Notes: generated by a model not told the origin, from the letters alone. Counted from the stretch's first letter, positions 43,202 to 52,712 are shown. The stretch: 64,000 nucleotides of DNA from Sphingobacterium alkalisoli (GCF_005049105.1 NZ_SUKA01000001.1:1-64000), one strand, 5' to 3'. Made by a program: numbers and translations.

Positions 43202-44533
43202 ATGTTCATAAAACACAGGATCATATTATATCCAATAACTGTAATTGTAATGTTATCTTTTTCGAAAATATGCTATTCACAGCTACCAACTTTTGACTTA
43301 GATCAGGCCTACATCATCCTCGACCAACAGAATATAGATATCAAACAAGCGCGGATCCAGTTGCTGCTTTCACAACAGGATCGTATCGATGCAAAAAACA
43401 GCCTTTTGCCAACGCTATCGCTCGGTGCGGGCCATAACTACAACCTTGGATTGGCTTTCGACCAGATAGCGGGTCAGCTCGTTACCGGCAACAGATGGTC
43501 TAACAACGCAAATGCCAGCGTTAGAATGAACGCAACGCTATTTCAGGGTTTCACAAGATCTAACCAGATTAAAAATGCATTGCTTGACATAGAAAGTAGC
43601 GAACTGGAGATTAGCCGGTTAACGAAATCACTACGGTTAGAGCTACTGTCACTTTACTTTGATGCCATTGTTAACCAAGCGCTACATCGCTCCAGTCTCG
43701 AACAGCTCAATTATTCCAGAGCGCAGCTCGATCAGCAGCAAATACAGTTTGATATGGGCACCAAAACATTGGTAGATGTATCGCTGGCGGAAAGCCAGGT
43801 CGCTACGGATGAATTGAATGTCTTGGTGAGCAGAAATACCTATGAAAGCAAAACGCTGGATATACAACGACTGCTAGACCTGCCTTACACCGACAGCCTC
43901 ATATTAGCTACACCGCTATTTGAGCTGATGCCCGCGGAGTTAAGCCGGAGCCTCGCGGTTACCAATGAGCCTACTATCCAGCAAGCACAGGTACGGATCA
44001 AACAGGCGGAGCTGGGGTTGAAGACTGCTAAGAACGGCTATTACCCATCCTTAAGTTTTTCAAGTGGATATGGCACAAACTATTCTTCGGAACGAAATGA
44101 CTATTTAACGGGTCAATTCATGCCCTTTTGGAATCAGGTAGATCAAAATAAGTCGCTATATCTGGGTCTGTCGCTGAGCATGCCTATATTCGATGGATTC
44201 AAGACAAAAAGCAATATCAATAGAGCGAAGCTTACACTTGATTTACAAAAAAACGAATTGGATAAAACGCTAAAAGATCAAGAAAAGATCTTGCTGATGG
44301 CTCGACAGGAGTACAACAGATCGCACAAGGAATACCAGGTTGTACAGACACAGAGCCTCAGCCTTAAAAAGAGCTTCGAGGCCATGAAGGAACGCTACGA
44401 AATAGGCATGGCTTCATCCATGGATTATTCAAAAGCCTTGTTGGATTACAATATTTCGGAGTTTAACCTCATCCGCGCGAAATACAACGTATTATACAAT
44501 CAGGAGATTTTGAAAGTATTGACAGATTACTAG
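43202..44533 (+). CDS. TolC-family outer membrane channel, orphan
   Basis: 443 residues with signal peptide (ITVIVMLSFSKICYSQ) and two TolC repeats (YNLGLAFDQIAGQLVTGNRW; SSGYGTNYSSERNDYL; LSMPIFDGFKTKSNINRAKL; YEIGMASSMDYSKALLDYN). It is a close paralogue of 32375-33679. No ABC or HlyD partner is next to it, so it may serve the same exporter or be a relic of a second one. Pieces of this gene recur at 33684, 36940, 47296 and 52632. Confidence 0.92.
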   Translation: MFIKHRIILYPITVIVMLSFSKICYSQLPTFDLDQAYIILDQQNIDIKQARIQLLLSQQDRIDAKNSLLPTLSLGAGHNYNLGLAFDQIAGQLVTGNRWSNNANASVRMNATLFQGFTRSNQIKNALLDIESSELEISRLTKSLRLELLSLYFDAIVNQALHRSSLEQLNYSRAQLDQQQIQFDMGTKTLVDVSLAESQVATDELNVLVSRNTYESKTLDIQRLLDLPYTDSLILATPLFELMPAELSRSLAVTNEPTIQQAQVRIKQAELGLKTAKNGYYPSLSFSSGYGTNYSSERNDYLTGQFMPFWNQVDQNKSLYLGLSLSMPIFDGFKTKSNINRAKLTLDLQKNELDKTLKDQEKILLMARQEYNRSHKEYQVVQTQSLSLKKSFEAMKERYEIGMASSMDYSKALLDYNISEFNLIRAKYNVLYNQEILKVLTDY

Positions 44534-44536
44534 CTG

Positions 44537-44925
44537 CTACTTAATGACCCAGTACCCCCCGGTCTTTGGCGCTCCACGGAACTCTATTTTATCGTCAGAC
44601 CGTAAAGACTTTATCCATCTTTCGATGGTTTTGACTGATATACCTAGCTCTTTTGAATAGAATGGTGCTCTTTTCCCCGGTGCAGATTTTATGATAGATA
44701 GCAACAGATTTACTCCCTCATTTACTCCCTCGCCTATGGCATTATCCTGCAGTTCAGCCGAAAAAACCACTACCCGAAAGCCATGCTGGAAATTCTCAAA
44801 TATCGGCGGTACTAAGCCATAAGCTGCAAAACCATCCCTTATCCTTCTAATTCCAGAGCCATACTTCTCGATAAAATGTGCCTCTTTAAGCGCCTCGACA
44901 AAAAGCAGATCACGGTATTAACAGG
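44537..44925 (-). pseudogene. 5'-truncated AlbA_2-domain gene (copy 1)
   Basis: The minus-strand frame is open from about 44925 and encodes FVEALKEAHFIEKYGSGIRR, GFAAYGLVPPIFENFQHGFR, then VNEGVN repeats and the winged helix SKELGISVKTIERWIKS. This corresponds to the C-terminal third of the 37175-38545 protein (IEKYGSGIKRI; FENFQHGF). The N-terminal AlbA_2 domain is missing. It abuts the TolC stop in tail-to-tail orientation. Confidence 0.85.
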
Positions 44926-44935
44926 AATGAGACGC

Positions 44936-46150
44936 TTAGAAACTTTCTTTTAATAAAAAATCTGTTATGTAAAGGTGCTGGACACCATCTATAGCACCTT
45001 TCCAGAATTCGTCCATCGTGACAACGTATTTGGGATACTGATCCTCGATTGCTAAAAGGTTTCCAAACTCCCTTTCTATTGTTTGTTCGTTTTCTAGTTT
45101 GTAGGCTACCTGAATATATAATTTATTGCCTTGCTTTTCGCCAACAAAGTCAATTTCGGTATTTTCCAGTTTTCCCACATATACCTTATACCCTCGTCTT
45201 TTCAATTCTAGAAAAACTATATTCTCTAAAATTCCACCTATCATCCGATCGCGGTTGCCCATAGTCGCATAAATAATGGAAACATCGCTGACATAAAACT
45301 TTTCCTGCGTTTTAAGGATTTCTTTCCCTTTGATATCATAACGTGGTACACGGTAAAGAATAAACGCCCCCTCCAAAGCATGCAAATAATTGTAGACCGT
45401 ATTGATGTCTATCTTACGTTGTTGGCTTTTGAAGTAGTCAGCCAAATTTTTCCCAGAAAACGTATTTCCAATATTGTCAAAGGCGTACTTTATCACGCGC
45501 TCTAACAGTTCTACATCCCGTATTTTGTATCGCTGGACCGTATCCCTCAGAATGACCGATGAATAAATATCATACACAACCTTATAAGCTGATTCCTCGG
45601 TATAATCTGCCGTATGTATGACCGGAAACCCTCCTTTGCGCAGGTACTGCAAAAACAGGTTTCCAGCATTCTGCTCATCCGAAAAATAACTCTTCCTAAA
45701 ATCCAAAAACTCCACATAGGACAAAGTATAAACAGGGATTTCGATGTATCTGCCAGCTAAATAAGTAGCTAACTCCGAGGACAACAAATGGGAATTGGAT
45801 CCTGTAAGATAAATATCAACGTCAAAATCAACCAGAAAGGAGTTCACGGCTTTTTCCCAATCTTCGACCTCCTGTATTTCATCCAAAAGCAGATAGTGTT
45901 TGCCAGAGCCCTCTTTATGCTCATTTATAAATTGATATAAAGCTGGGGCGTTTAATATGTCGGCATATATGAAACTTTCAAAATTTATGGATATGATCTG
46001 TTTTTCGTTGATACCTCTTGTCAATAACTCTTCCTTCACCAGACGCAATACAGTTGACTTTCCGGAACGTCTGATACCAGTAAGTATCTTTATCTGCGGT
46101 TTATCGATAAAACTTTTGACCTGATCTATATACGCTGTTCTTAAAATCAT
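44936..46150 (-). CDS. AAA_14/DUF4143-type ATPase
   Basis: 404 residues from ATG 46150; a longer frame to 46189 would include the promoter -7 element, so the shorter start is preferred. The AAA domain has Walker A TGIRRSGKSTVLR, Walker B HYLLLDEIQEVEDW and the sensor DIYLTGSNSHLLSSELATYL. The C-terminal DUF4143 domain has FYVSDVSIIYATMGNRDRMI and a nuclease-like ENTEIDFVGEKQGNKLYIQV. This is a common, poorly understood family that often behaves like a selfish or toxin-antitoxin-like module. It has its own twin-palindrome promoter. Confidence 0.9.
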   Translation of the reverse strand: MILRTAYIDQVKSFIDKPQIKILTGIRRSGKSTVLRLVKEELLTRGINEKQIISINFESFIYADILNAPALYQFINEHKEGSGKHYLLLDEIQEVEDWEKAVNSFLVDFDVDIYLTGSNSHLLSSELATYLAGRYIEIPVYTLSYVEFLDFRKSYFSDEQNAGNLFLQYLRKGGFPVIHTADYTEESAYKVVYDIYSSVILRDTVQRYKIRDVELLERVIKYAFDNIGNTFSGKNLADYFKSQQRKIDINTVYNYLHALEGAFILYRVPRYDIKGKEILKTQEKFYVSDVSIIYATMGNRDRMIGGILENIVFLELKRRGYKVYVGKLENTEIDFVGEKQGNKLYIQVAYKLENEQTIEREFGNLLAIEDQYPKYVVTMDEFWKGAIDGVQHLYITDFLLKESF

Positions 46151-46155
46151 CTTTA

Positions 46156-46208
46156 TGGTTATAACCACAAAGATATGTTTTTTACACATGTAATTATGGT
46201 TATAACCA
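46156..46208 (-). promoter_or_regulatory. Promoter with twin TGGTTATAACCA operators
   Basis: Two perfect 12-bp palindromes TGGTTATAACCA at 46156-46167 and 46197-46208, 41 bp apart, bracket a minus-strand -7 element TATCTTTG (46175-46168). One palindrome overlaps the expected start site and the other lies at about -40. This is a classic arrangement for cooperative autorepression of the DUF4143 ATPase gene. Confidence 0.75.
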
Positions 46209-46497
46209 TAAAAAGTTTTGACATAAAAAATATTTACATAGTAATATTCTAATGCAGTATTATAAGTTTTTGGCGCGGTAAAAGTTCATTTTCAAGCACC
46301 CGATTCAGAGGTTAAACGATCTTTATTAATTATTTTTCTTATCTTGATATCTGATAATCAATAAAAAACAAGTGGAGCTTGCTATTGAACAGGAGACATT
46401 GAAAAACTATTTCCCGATGGCGGAACAGTTGGTATCGTGTACTTTTATTCTTCTATCGAACCTCATGGTGATCTTTATATGTACAAAATCAGTTACG
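46209..46497. other. Upstream region of WG lipoprotein D
   Basis: AT-rich. The last 60 bp (about 46440-46497) match the DNA upstream of the truncated WG copy at 22780-22836. An in-frame GTG at 46372 would extend the next gene but gives a poor signal peptide. Confidence 0.4.
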
Positions 46498-47283
46498 ATG
46501 AAAGTATTACTTAAAATTGTTGGCTTATTTCTGTGGCTTCCATTTGCAAGCTGTACACAAACTAAAAGACAGTACGGCCCTGACGAATATCTGTACATGG
46601 TACGGACCGAATCTGATAAGTACGGATACAAAGATAAGGATGGAAATATGGTAATTCCTTTTGGCAAATATTATATGTGCTTCACCGACACGATCAAGAC
46701 CATTGGATTTGTTGCCATTCCAAAGCAAGGGTTTTGGGCGATCAACAAGAATGATGAAAAGCTTTTTAGAGTCCTTCCATTTGACAATGGACCAGATTAT
46801 GTAGAGAACGGTCTGTTTCGGACCTTCGGTGAAGACGATATGATCGGTTTCGCGAATATGGATGGTGAGGTGGTTATACCTCCTCAGTATTCATATGTTA
46901 ATCCATTCTTTGACAGTATAACTAATTTTTGTAACGGGTGTAAGACGTGGCGTGAGAATAAATCTAATAATGAAAATAGTCGCGATAAACTAATGCATGC
47001 ATTAAAGAAATTTGGAGATACAGTCCTTTTAAACCGTAATGCTAAATATGGTGCAATTGGTCTTAGAGGCGACACAATATTGCAGCCTGTATATGATCGG
47101 ATTGGCCGGTTCAAGGATGATATTGCACTGGCCTATAAGGACGGTAGAGCCTTTTACATTGATCGATCCGGCAAAGAAGTAGTTTATGACCCGAAAAAAC
47201 ATCCCAATCAAAAGCCTCTGGACGACAATATAAATAATCGGATAAAGTACATTGATGGATGGGAAAGCTTGCTAGAACATTAG
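46498..47283 (+). CDS. WG-repeat lipoprotein D (detached copy)
   Basis: 261 residues from ATG 46498, chosen because it gives a clean lipoprotein signal (KVLLKIVGLFLWLPFASCTQ) and the same length as copies A and B. WG units are as in the tandem copies (GFWAINKNDEKLFRVLPFDN; FANMDGEVVIPPQYSYVNPF; KYGAIGLRGDTILQPVYDRI; EVVYDPKKHPNQKPLD). Its middle differs from each of the other three. There is no toxin gene beside it, so it would be an orphan immunity gene if the tandem copies are immunity proteins. Confidence 0.72.
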   Translation: MKVLLKIVGLFLWLPFASCTQTKRQYGPDEYLYMVRTESDKYGYKDKDGNMVIPFGKYYMCFTDTIKTIGFVAIPKQGFWAINKNDEKLFRVLPFDNGPDYVENGLFRTFGEDDMIGFANMDGEVVIPPQYSYVNPFFDSITNFCNGCKTWRENKSNNENSRDKLMHALKKFGDTVLLNRNAKYGAIGLRGDTILQPVYDRIGRFKDDIALAYKDGRAFYIDRSGKEVVYDPKKHPNQKPLDDNINNRIKYIDGWESLLEH

Positions 47284-47295
47284 GAAAGTCGTTGG

Positions 47296-47408
47296 TTTGA
47301 AAAACATTGACGAAATAGAACTAATGACTATTTAACAGGGCAATTCATGCCTTTCTGGAATCAGGTAGACCAAAAAAAGTCGCTACAATGTATTGTACAA
47401 TCAGGGGA
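47296..47408 (+). pseudogene. TolC fragment (copy D) with internal deletion
   Basis: Begins with the last bases of the first TolC gene (ttgaaaaacattgacgaaat, cf. 33656-33683), continues into the middle of the second (atgactatttaacagggcaa), and after aagtcgcta jumps to the tail (tattgtacaatcaggggatt). The same chimeric junction exists at 33684, so the fragment was copied after that fusion formed. Confidence 0.8.
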
Positions 47409-47521
47409 TTGTGCCATACATGTATATTTTTATTATGCATAAAAGACACAAACTTTGGAATATCTGATAATCTATTTTGTATTTTCAGAAATAGTCATCT
47501 ACTAAAACTACAAATACGCTA

Positions 47522-49714
47522 TTATTTTTTTCTTTCTAATAAGGAAGTATCTAAATCTGCTTTTGTAACTCGTTTACTGAATCGAATGGTTCTTCCCGTT
47601 CGTGATACACCCTGAACCGTAATAATATACGAATCCGACAGGGTGTTGTTGTGGAACCTAACGGGAAACTTCACGTTGCCCTTGATCTGTACATCAGGAT
47701 TCCAGTATAGGGTCTGCCGATCGTCATAAGCCGGCAAGCTGTCTCTGTTGTACTTTTTGTGGTGGAAATCATGAAAACCACTATAGCCAGCCACGTTGGA
47801 AAGTGATATTTTCGCCACACCAATATCCTTGTTCCTTGCATTGACGCCCGAGGTGTAGTACATAATGGCTCCTCCTCCTGAAGGATGTTGGATATACTTT
47901 TCGTACACCCTTGCAAAGACAATCTCCGTAACATCCAACGGCATATCTCCACCTGTCCATGTCTTATCCCTATCATGTATATTGTTCGCCAATATCAAAG
48001 GCCCTAGACCTCGTATTATCGGATATTTGTTTTTTAGGTATTCAGTCAGTTCCTCTAAAGTAAACACATAACCAGGTATACCTTCGTGGAGAAGATCAAT
48101 ATCCATCACCGATTCGCGGTCGAACCAGCCCCGGGAGAATTGTGCCTGCATCTTCTGGATCCGGGCGTCGACCTTCTTTCGGGGAATACCAACTTCTTTG
48201 ATGGCACGTTCCCCCGAGGGAAGTATGTAGTAATGGGGATCAAATTTTCCGATGTAGACGTGTGACAGATCCGTTCCCGCTTCAAAATCCGGGACAACCA
48301 TTCGGTCGACTGGCTCAAAGTTGGAAAAGCTCCATTCGATCTCATGCGCAATGGTTTTGAGGCGTTCGTCGATCTGTACCACCCGGGTCTGCAGCATGTC
48401 ATAGAAAACGATGTCACGCAGGAGCAGGTTGCCCAGAGTATCGTACTGCACCTCCTCATAGCGGAAATCCGCTTCGGTCAATAGCCGGTAACCAAATGAA
48501 GCCCCTTTCACGGTCTTATCTTCTCTTTCAAGGCCCTGCTGCCTTTTGTGGCGCAGACCCCAAAACTTCTCCCATTCTTTGGGCGGCATCTTTATCCGGC
48601 CTTTCAGCGAGAGAAAGGCATCATTAATGGAATCAGCGGGGCCAGGCTTGGGGTAGGAATAGCGGTATCGGCCGCAAGTGGCAAATTTATGGCGTGCCGG
48701 ATCATTCGAACCGCTTGGCAACAGGCCGTCGTGCACAGAAACAGACAGATTCCATTCATTATAGTCCGGGATCAGGATATCGAAGCTGTTCTCGCCAAAT
48801 CGGTCAAAGGAAACCTGTTCGAAGGACAACTGTGGCTGAATGGGATTAAAGCGGTCAAGCCGCATCGTGGCAAGCACAGAGTCTTGTTCTTGCAGCACGA
48901 AGTCTCCGGAATAGCTACCCCCTAGCAGTTCTTCAAGGGAGAAGCTGATCACATTATTTAGTCCAAAAGGCAGGTTTTTATGCCATGTGGTACCCGGTTC
49001 CGGACTGAATAGCAAGGTCGCATTTCTGAATCTAGACGGGTTTTCGATAATGATCAGGGTAGTGTCATCAGCTTGTTCAAGCCACATACGTGCGCCATAA
49101 GGACTATCCGAGAGAGCTTGCTCATAATTCGTGCCCTGATGGGACCAACGTAGGAACAAAGGAGACTTTTCTGCCCTGAACTCCACGGATGCCCTGCCCA
49201 GGGTATCGGTTGTAAAAGCGGCTACTTCTGTTCCCGTCTCGTCTGCTAGTACAGCATTGATCTCGGTACGCACATTCCACCGAAAAGTCGCGCTGTTAGA
49301 AAGTCCGCTAAAGATTCCCCCTCCTTCTATAAATACCGCAACAGCAGGTTTACTGTCTGATACGACTTCCTTCTTCTGAAAGACGCCTATCTTGGATACG
49401 AATAGTTCGTGCTCTTTTCGTTTAGTGTACAGGTTGAAATAGAGCTCATGGTCTTTATAATCATCCGGTATAATATATTGCCCAAAGGTCGAACCTCCTA
49501 CAACAGGCCTTAGCTGTTGCTCAAGGATATCTTTGTCCGGCCGGCCGATGACCATGGCGAGATTTCGTATGGTGGTGTCGGGGCTGCCTTTATAAATGAG
49601 GTTAGCTTTATACCACACCGTGTCACCTGGAAAATAATATGTCCTATCTGTATGCAGTTGCACATCGTGCTGGGCATAAAGTTTATGGGCAAATATAAAA
49701 TACAGCAGCACCAT
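47522..49714 (-). CDS. MG2-domain / TonB-plug-like exported protein
   Basis: 730 residues from ATG 49714, which gives a signal peptide (QLMVLLYFIFAHKLYAQ); an upstream ATG at 49807 would add 31 residues without a better signal. The N-terminus is a macroglobulin MG2-like domain (HTDRTYYFPGDTVWYKANL), followed by more beta domains and a C-terminal plug-like region (EELTEYLKNKYPIIRGLGPL). This Bacteroidota family of large periplasmic/outer-membrane proteins is of unknown role, perhaps in surface protein handling. It is a single leftward gene. Confidence 0.75.
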   Translation of the reverse strand: MVLLYFIFAHKLYAQHDVQLHTDRTYYFPGDTVWYKANLIYKGSPDTTIRNLAMVIGRPDKDILEQQLRPVVGGSTFGQYIIPDDYKDHELYFNLYTKRKEHELFVSKIGVFQKKEVVSDSKPAVAVFIEGGGIFSGLSNSATFRWNVRTEINAVLADETGTEVAAFTTDTLGRASVEFRAEKSPLFLRWSHQGTNYEQALSDSPYGARMWLEQADDTTLIIIENPSRFRNATLLFSPEPGTTWHKNLPFGLNNVISFSLEELLGGSYSGDFVLQEQDSVLATMRLDRFNPIQPQLSFEQVSFDRFGENSFDILIPDYNEWNLSVSVHDGLLPSGSNDPARHKFATCGRYRYSYPKPGPADSINDAFLSLKGRIKMPPKEWEKFWGLRHKRQQGLEREDKTVKGASFGYRLLTEADFRYEEVQYDTLGNLLLRDIVFYDMLQTRVVQIDERLKTIAHEIEWSFSNFEPVDRMVVPDFEAGTDLSHVYIGKFDPHYYILPSGERAIKEVGIPRKKVDARIQKMQAQFSRGWFDRESVMDIDLLHEGIPGYVFTLEELTEYLKNKYPIIRGLGPLILANNIHDRDKTWTGGDMPLDVTEIVFARVYEKYIQHPSGGGAIMYYTSGVNARNKDIGVAKISLSNVAGYSGFHDFHHKKYNRDSLPAYDDRQTLYWNPDVQIKGNVKFPVRFHNNTLSDSYIITVQGVSRTGRTIRFSKRVTKADLDTSLLERKK

Positions 49715-49807
49715 CAATTGTCGTTTGCTAACAGCACGAACAACGCTATTGCAAGTATTAATTTGTAATATGGTCAACTTCTTAATATTTGAAAAGTGTA
49801 CGGTCAT

Positions 49808-50423
49808 GCTAAGTATTAATCGTCCTTCTCTTTTTTAACGAATACTAAAAACTTCAATGGACGGAATCAAGATGAACAAATATAAAAAATCAAATCATCT
49901 ATCTTGGCTGGGGCTAGCTGAATCATAATTGAATATAACTGTCTGAAATAAAGATACTAAAACGTTTTTACATATAAAAAAAGAATAAGCAGCTCGGTAT
50001 CGAACAAAGAATAACCGTTTTCAGTTAATAATGATAAGATGGCATCTATTTGCTGTTTTGCATCATGGATTTAGCGGTTATTAGTTACGACAATATTAAC
50101 AATTTTATGTCGCGGTTTAGAGTTATAGTTTACGCCCACGATGCTGAACCTATCGAAGAAACTGTGGGAGAAACTTCTACTTTAGTACTCTAATATAGAG
50201 GACAATCCCCACATCACAAGAGAAGAACCCGTTAAAAAAATCCAGCGTTCAGTTAAAGGGATAGAATACCAACTGCTTTTCAATCCGTTTTTATGGATAA
50301 AATACGGATAAGATACAGACTCCCGATATTCTGTTGAAACGTTAAAAAATGATAAATAACGAAGGAGCTTATGAGGTGTATAAATATTTCGATATAGATT
50401 AGTTCCAACATAAAGATTATATC
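49808..50423. other. Intergenic region with one gene remnant
   Basis: About 616 bp. Only the AlbA_2 remnant at 50105-50281 is recognisable; the rest is AT-rich without ORFs or clear repeats. Confidence 0.4.
50105..50281 (+). pseudogene. AlbA_2 gene remnant (copy 3)
   Basis: Matches 38264-38480 of the intact gene: FRVIVYA-like FRVIVYAHDAEPIEETVGET, then, after a stop and frame change, EDNPHITREE and VKGIEYQL. It has about two 12-bp repeat units instead of five, plus a stop codon and small deletions. Confidence 0.85.
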
Positions 50424-52622
50424 ATGAAGGTAGTATTACAACTTCTATTATTTGTCGTGTTTTTTAACACAGCTGCTTTAGCTCAAGTTTCCCAAAGAGA
50501 CTACAATCTGGATTTTAAACAAACTAAAAATAATCTCCCAATTGGCTGGCATATCGTTAATAGCGAGGGTTACGATATCGGGATGGACACCAGTCAATTA
50601 GCGTCGGGTACCCCCCCTTTGAAAATAAAGTCCGTAGCTGAGGTGAATTCAGGAGCAGGTGTATTAGTTTTCGATATTCCCGATAATTTAGCAGGGAAAT
50701 CCCTCACTTTCGTTGCTAAAATAAGAACTGAAAATGTTTCGGAAGAAGGGCAGGTCGGGATCTATGGCCATGTCCATCATAAGGTTGATTTTAAAAATTT
50801 GGAAGACCTAAAAATTAATGGCACCCGTGACTGGAAAGATTACAGCATCACATTGGAGCTCGCTCCTGAAGAGACCGATAAGATAAGTATAGGATTATAT
50901 TTGATCGGAAGTGGCACAGCATGGTTCAACGAATTGCGCTTGTTTGTTGATTACAAAAACTATAAGCAAGCTCCGGTCTTTGAATCCACTGCGGATTCTA
51001 TTTACAGGTCAAGTTCCCGTTTATCCCCTTTCGAACTAAACGACCAGAATCAAAAACTTTTAAAAGATGTTGCGCTGGTCTGGGGAACAATCAAATATTT
51101 CCATCCTTCCGTAGCTGAGGGAAAATGGAACATGGATGCCGAATTGTTTAAATTTCTTCCTAAGATTTTATCCCTTCAATCAGAAGAACAACAGGAAATT
51201 GAATTCATTAACTGGATCCACAAATTTGGCGAAATACCATCTAGATTAAACAATAAACAAGATCACAATGAAAAAAACGAACTGAAACTGAGAACAGATT
51301 TGACCTGGATCGCGCAATTAGATTATTCCGATAAACTGAAAAAGATACTTTTACAATTGTCGGAAGTTGAACCTCCTGATCAACATAGATATATAGCGTA
51401 TTTTGCAGGCCCAGATCACCCGGACATCAAAGAGTTTTCATACACAAAGGCAAGTGTGGATGATATTGGTATTAGACTGCTGGGATTATTTCGTTACTGG
51501 AATATCATTCAGTATTTCTTTCCTTACCGCTATTTGACAGAACAGCCCTGGGACGGGGTCTTGGAAGAATTCATACCGGTTTTCCATCGTGCCAATACCT
51601 TCTCGGCTATAGATAGTGCTTATCTAAAATTGTTTTCTAAAATAAACGATGGTCATGCTTTTGCTACTCTTTCGACTTATTATAATACAACTGTATTCGG
51701 GAATAACGGTGTCGGGTTTAAGATTAAGATTATTAATGACAAGGCAGTTGTTGCGGCGTTGGGAGTCGATAGCCTGGACCGTGAAAAAGGTCTGTTAGTT
51801 GGAGATGTTATATATGAAGTTAATGACATCCCCATCGTTGAATATATTCGATCCAGACGCCCTTATATAGCCGCTTCGAATGAAAAAACAGCTTTAAAAT
51901 ATATGGAGCCGATTCTTTTCCAAACGAATGAAGATCAACTGAAAATCAAATTTTCAAGAAATGACATTGAAAGTTTCATTAGCATCCATACATTAAATCT
52001 AGATTCTATCCGATCAGTCCCAGAAAAAAGCTCGCCACCTTTTCAGATTATAAATAACCGTATAGGGTATGTCCAGCCTGGAAAATTCAAAGAAAAAGAT
52101 CTCGAGCCGTTCCTTAATTTGATGGAAGGTAAAGAAGGCCTAATATTAGATTATAGGCAGTATCCAGCGGAAGAGATGCACCAGTTATTTTCAGATTATC
52201 TATTTCCGGAAAAAAAAACCTTTGTTAGGATTTCAAATAACAAAGGTCTTTCCCCGGGCGAATTTGCTATAAAGCGTTCAAGCGCCATTGGTAATTACAA
52301 CCCTAATCATTTTAAAGGCAAGGTGGTCATATTAATAGACGAGGGCTCACAGAGTGCTGCTGAGTTCCAGACGATGGCCTTCCAGACCATCCCAGGCACA
52401 GTGGTAATTGGGAGAAACAGCGCAGGAGCAGATGGAAATTTCTCTTCGATCCCGCTACCATTTGGTTTTAAAACTGCATTTTCTGGAACGGGTATCTATT
52501 ATCCCGATTTCGGAGAAACCCAAGGAATAGGAATTGTTCCCGACATTTATGTAGAACAGACCATCGAAGATGTTAAAAGCAAGAAAGACAGGATATTACA
52601 AACCGCAATAGATCTATTTTAA
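50424..52622 (+). CDS. Exported S41-family peptidase 2
   Basis: 732 residues. A signal peptide (LQLLLFVVFFNTAALAQV), then a galactose-binding-like beta domain (about 25-170: IGWHIVNSEGYDIGMD; TAWFNELRLFVDY), a helical linker, a PDZ-like segment (LLVGDVIYEVNDIPIVEY) and the S41 domain with GLILDYRQYP, VVILIDEGSQSAAEFQTMAF (Ser nucleophile in QSAAE) and GRNSAGADGNFSSIPLP, ending GIGIVPDIYVEQT. Periplasmic or secreted serine protease, similar in domain order to the gene at 40505. Confidence 0.87.
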   Translation: MKVVLQLLLFVVFFNTAALAQVSQRDYNLDFKQTKNNLPIGWHIVNSEGYDIGMDTSQLASGTPPLKIKSVAEVNSGAGVLVFDIPDNLAGKSLTFVAKIRTENVSEEGQVGIYGHVHHKVDFKNLEDLKINGTRDWKDYSITLELAPEETDKISIGLYLIGSGTAWFNELRLFVDYKNYKQAPVFESTADSIYRSSSRLSPFELNDQNQKLLKDVALVWGTIKYFHPSVAEGKWNMDAELFKFLPKILSLQSEEQQEIEFINWIHKFGEIPSRLNNKQDHNEKNELKLRTDLTWIAQLDYSDKLKKILLQLSEVEPPDQHRYIAYFAGPDHPDIKEFSYTKASVDDIGIRLLGLFRYWNIIQYFFPYRYLTEQPWDGVLEEFIPVFHRANTFSAIDSAYLKLFSKINDGHAFATLSTYYNTTVFGNNGVGFKIKIINDKAVVAALGVDSLDREKGLLVGDVIYEVNDIPIVEYIRSRRPYIAASNEKTALKYMEPILFQTNEDQLKIKFSRNDIESFISIHTLNLDSIRSVPEKSSPPFQIINNRIGYVQPGKFKEKDLEPFLNLMEGKEGLILDYRQYPAEEMHQLFSDYLFPEKKTFVRISNNKGLSPGEFAIKRSSAIGNYNPNHFKGKVVILIDEGSQSAAEFQTMAFQTIPGTVVIGRNSAGADGNFSSIPLPFGFKTAFSGTGIYYPDFGETQGIGIVPDIYVEQTIEDVKSKKDRILQTAIDLF

Positions 52623-52631
52623 TAAAAACAG

Positions 52632-52712
52632 TTATGGTGTCATCCATGGATTATTCAAAATCGCTGCTGGATTATAGTATTTCCGAGTTTAAATTTATCA
52701 ATGATAACTAGT
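52632..52712 (+). pseudogene. TolC tail fragment (copy E)
   Basis: The DNA encodes SSMDYSKSLLDYSISEFKFI, matching SSMDYSKALLDYNISEFNLI near the end of the 43202 TolC gene, then stops. More diverged than the other fragments. Confidence 0.75.
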
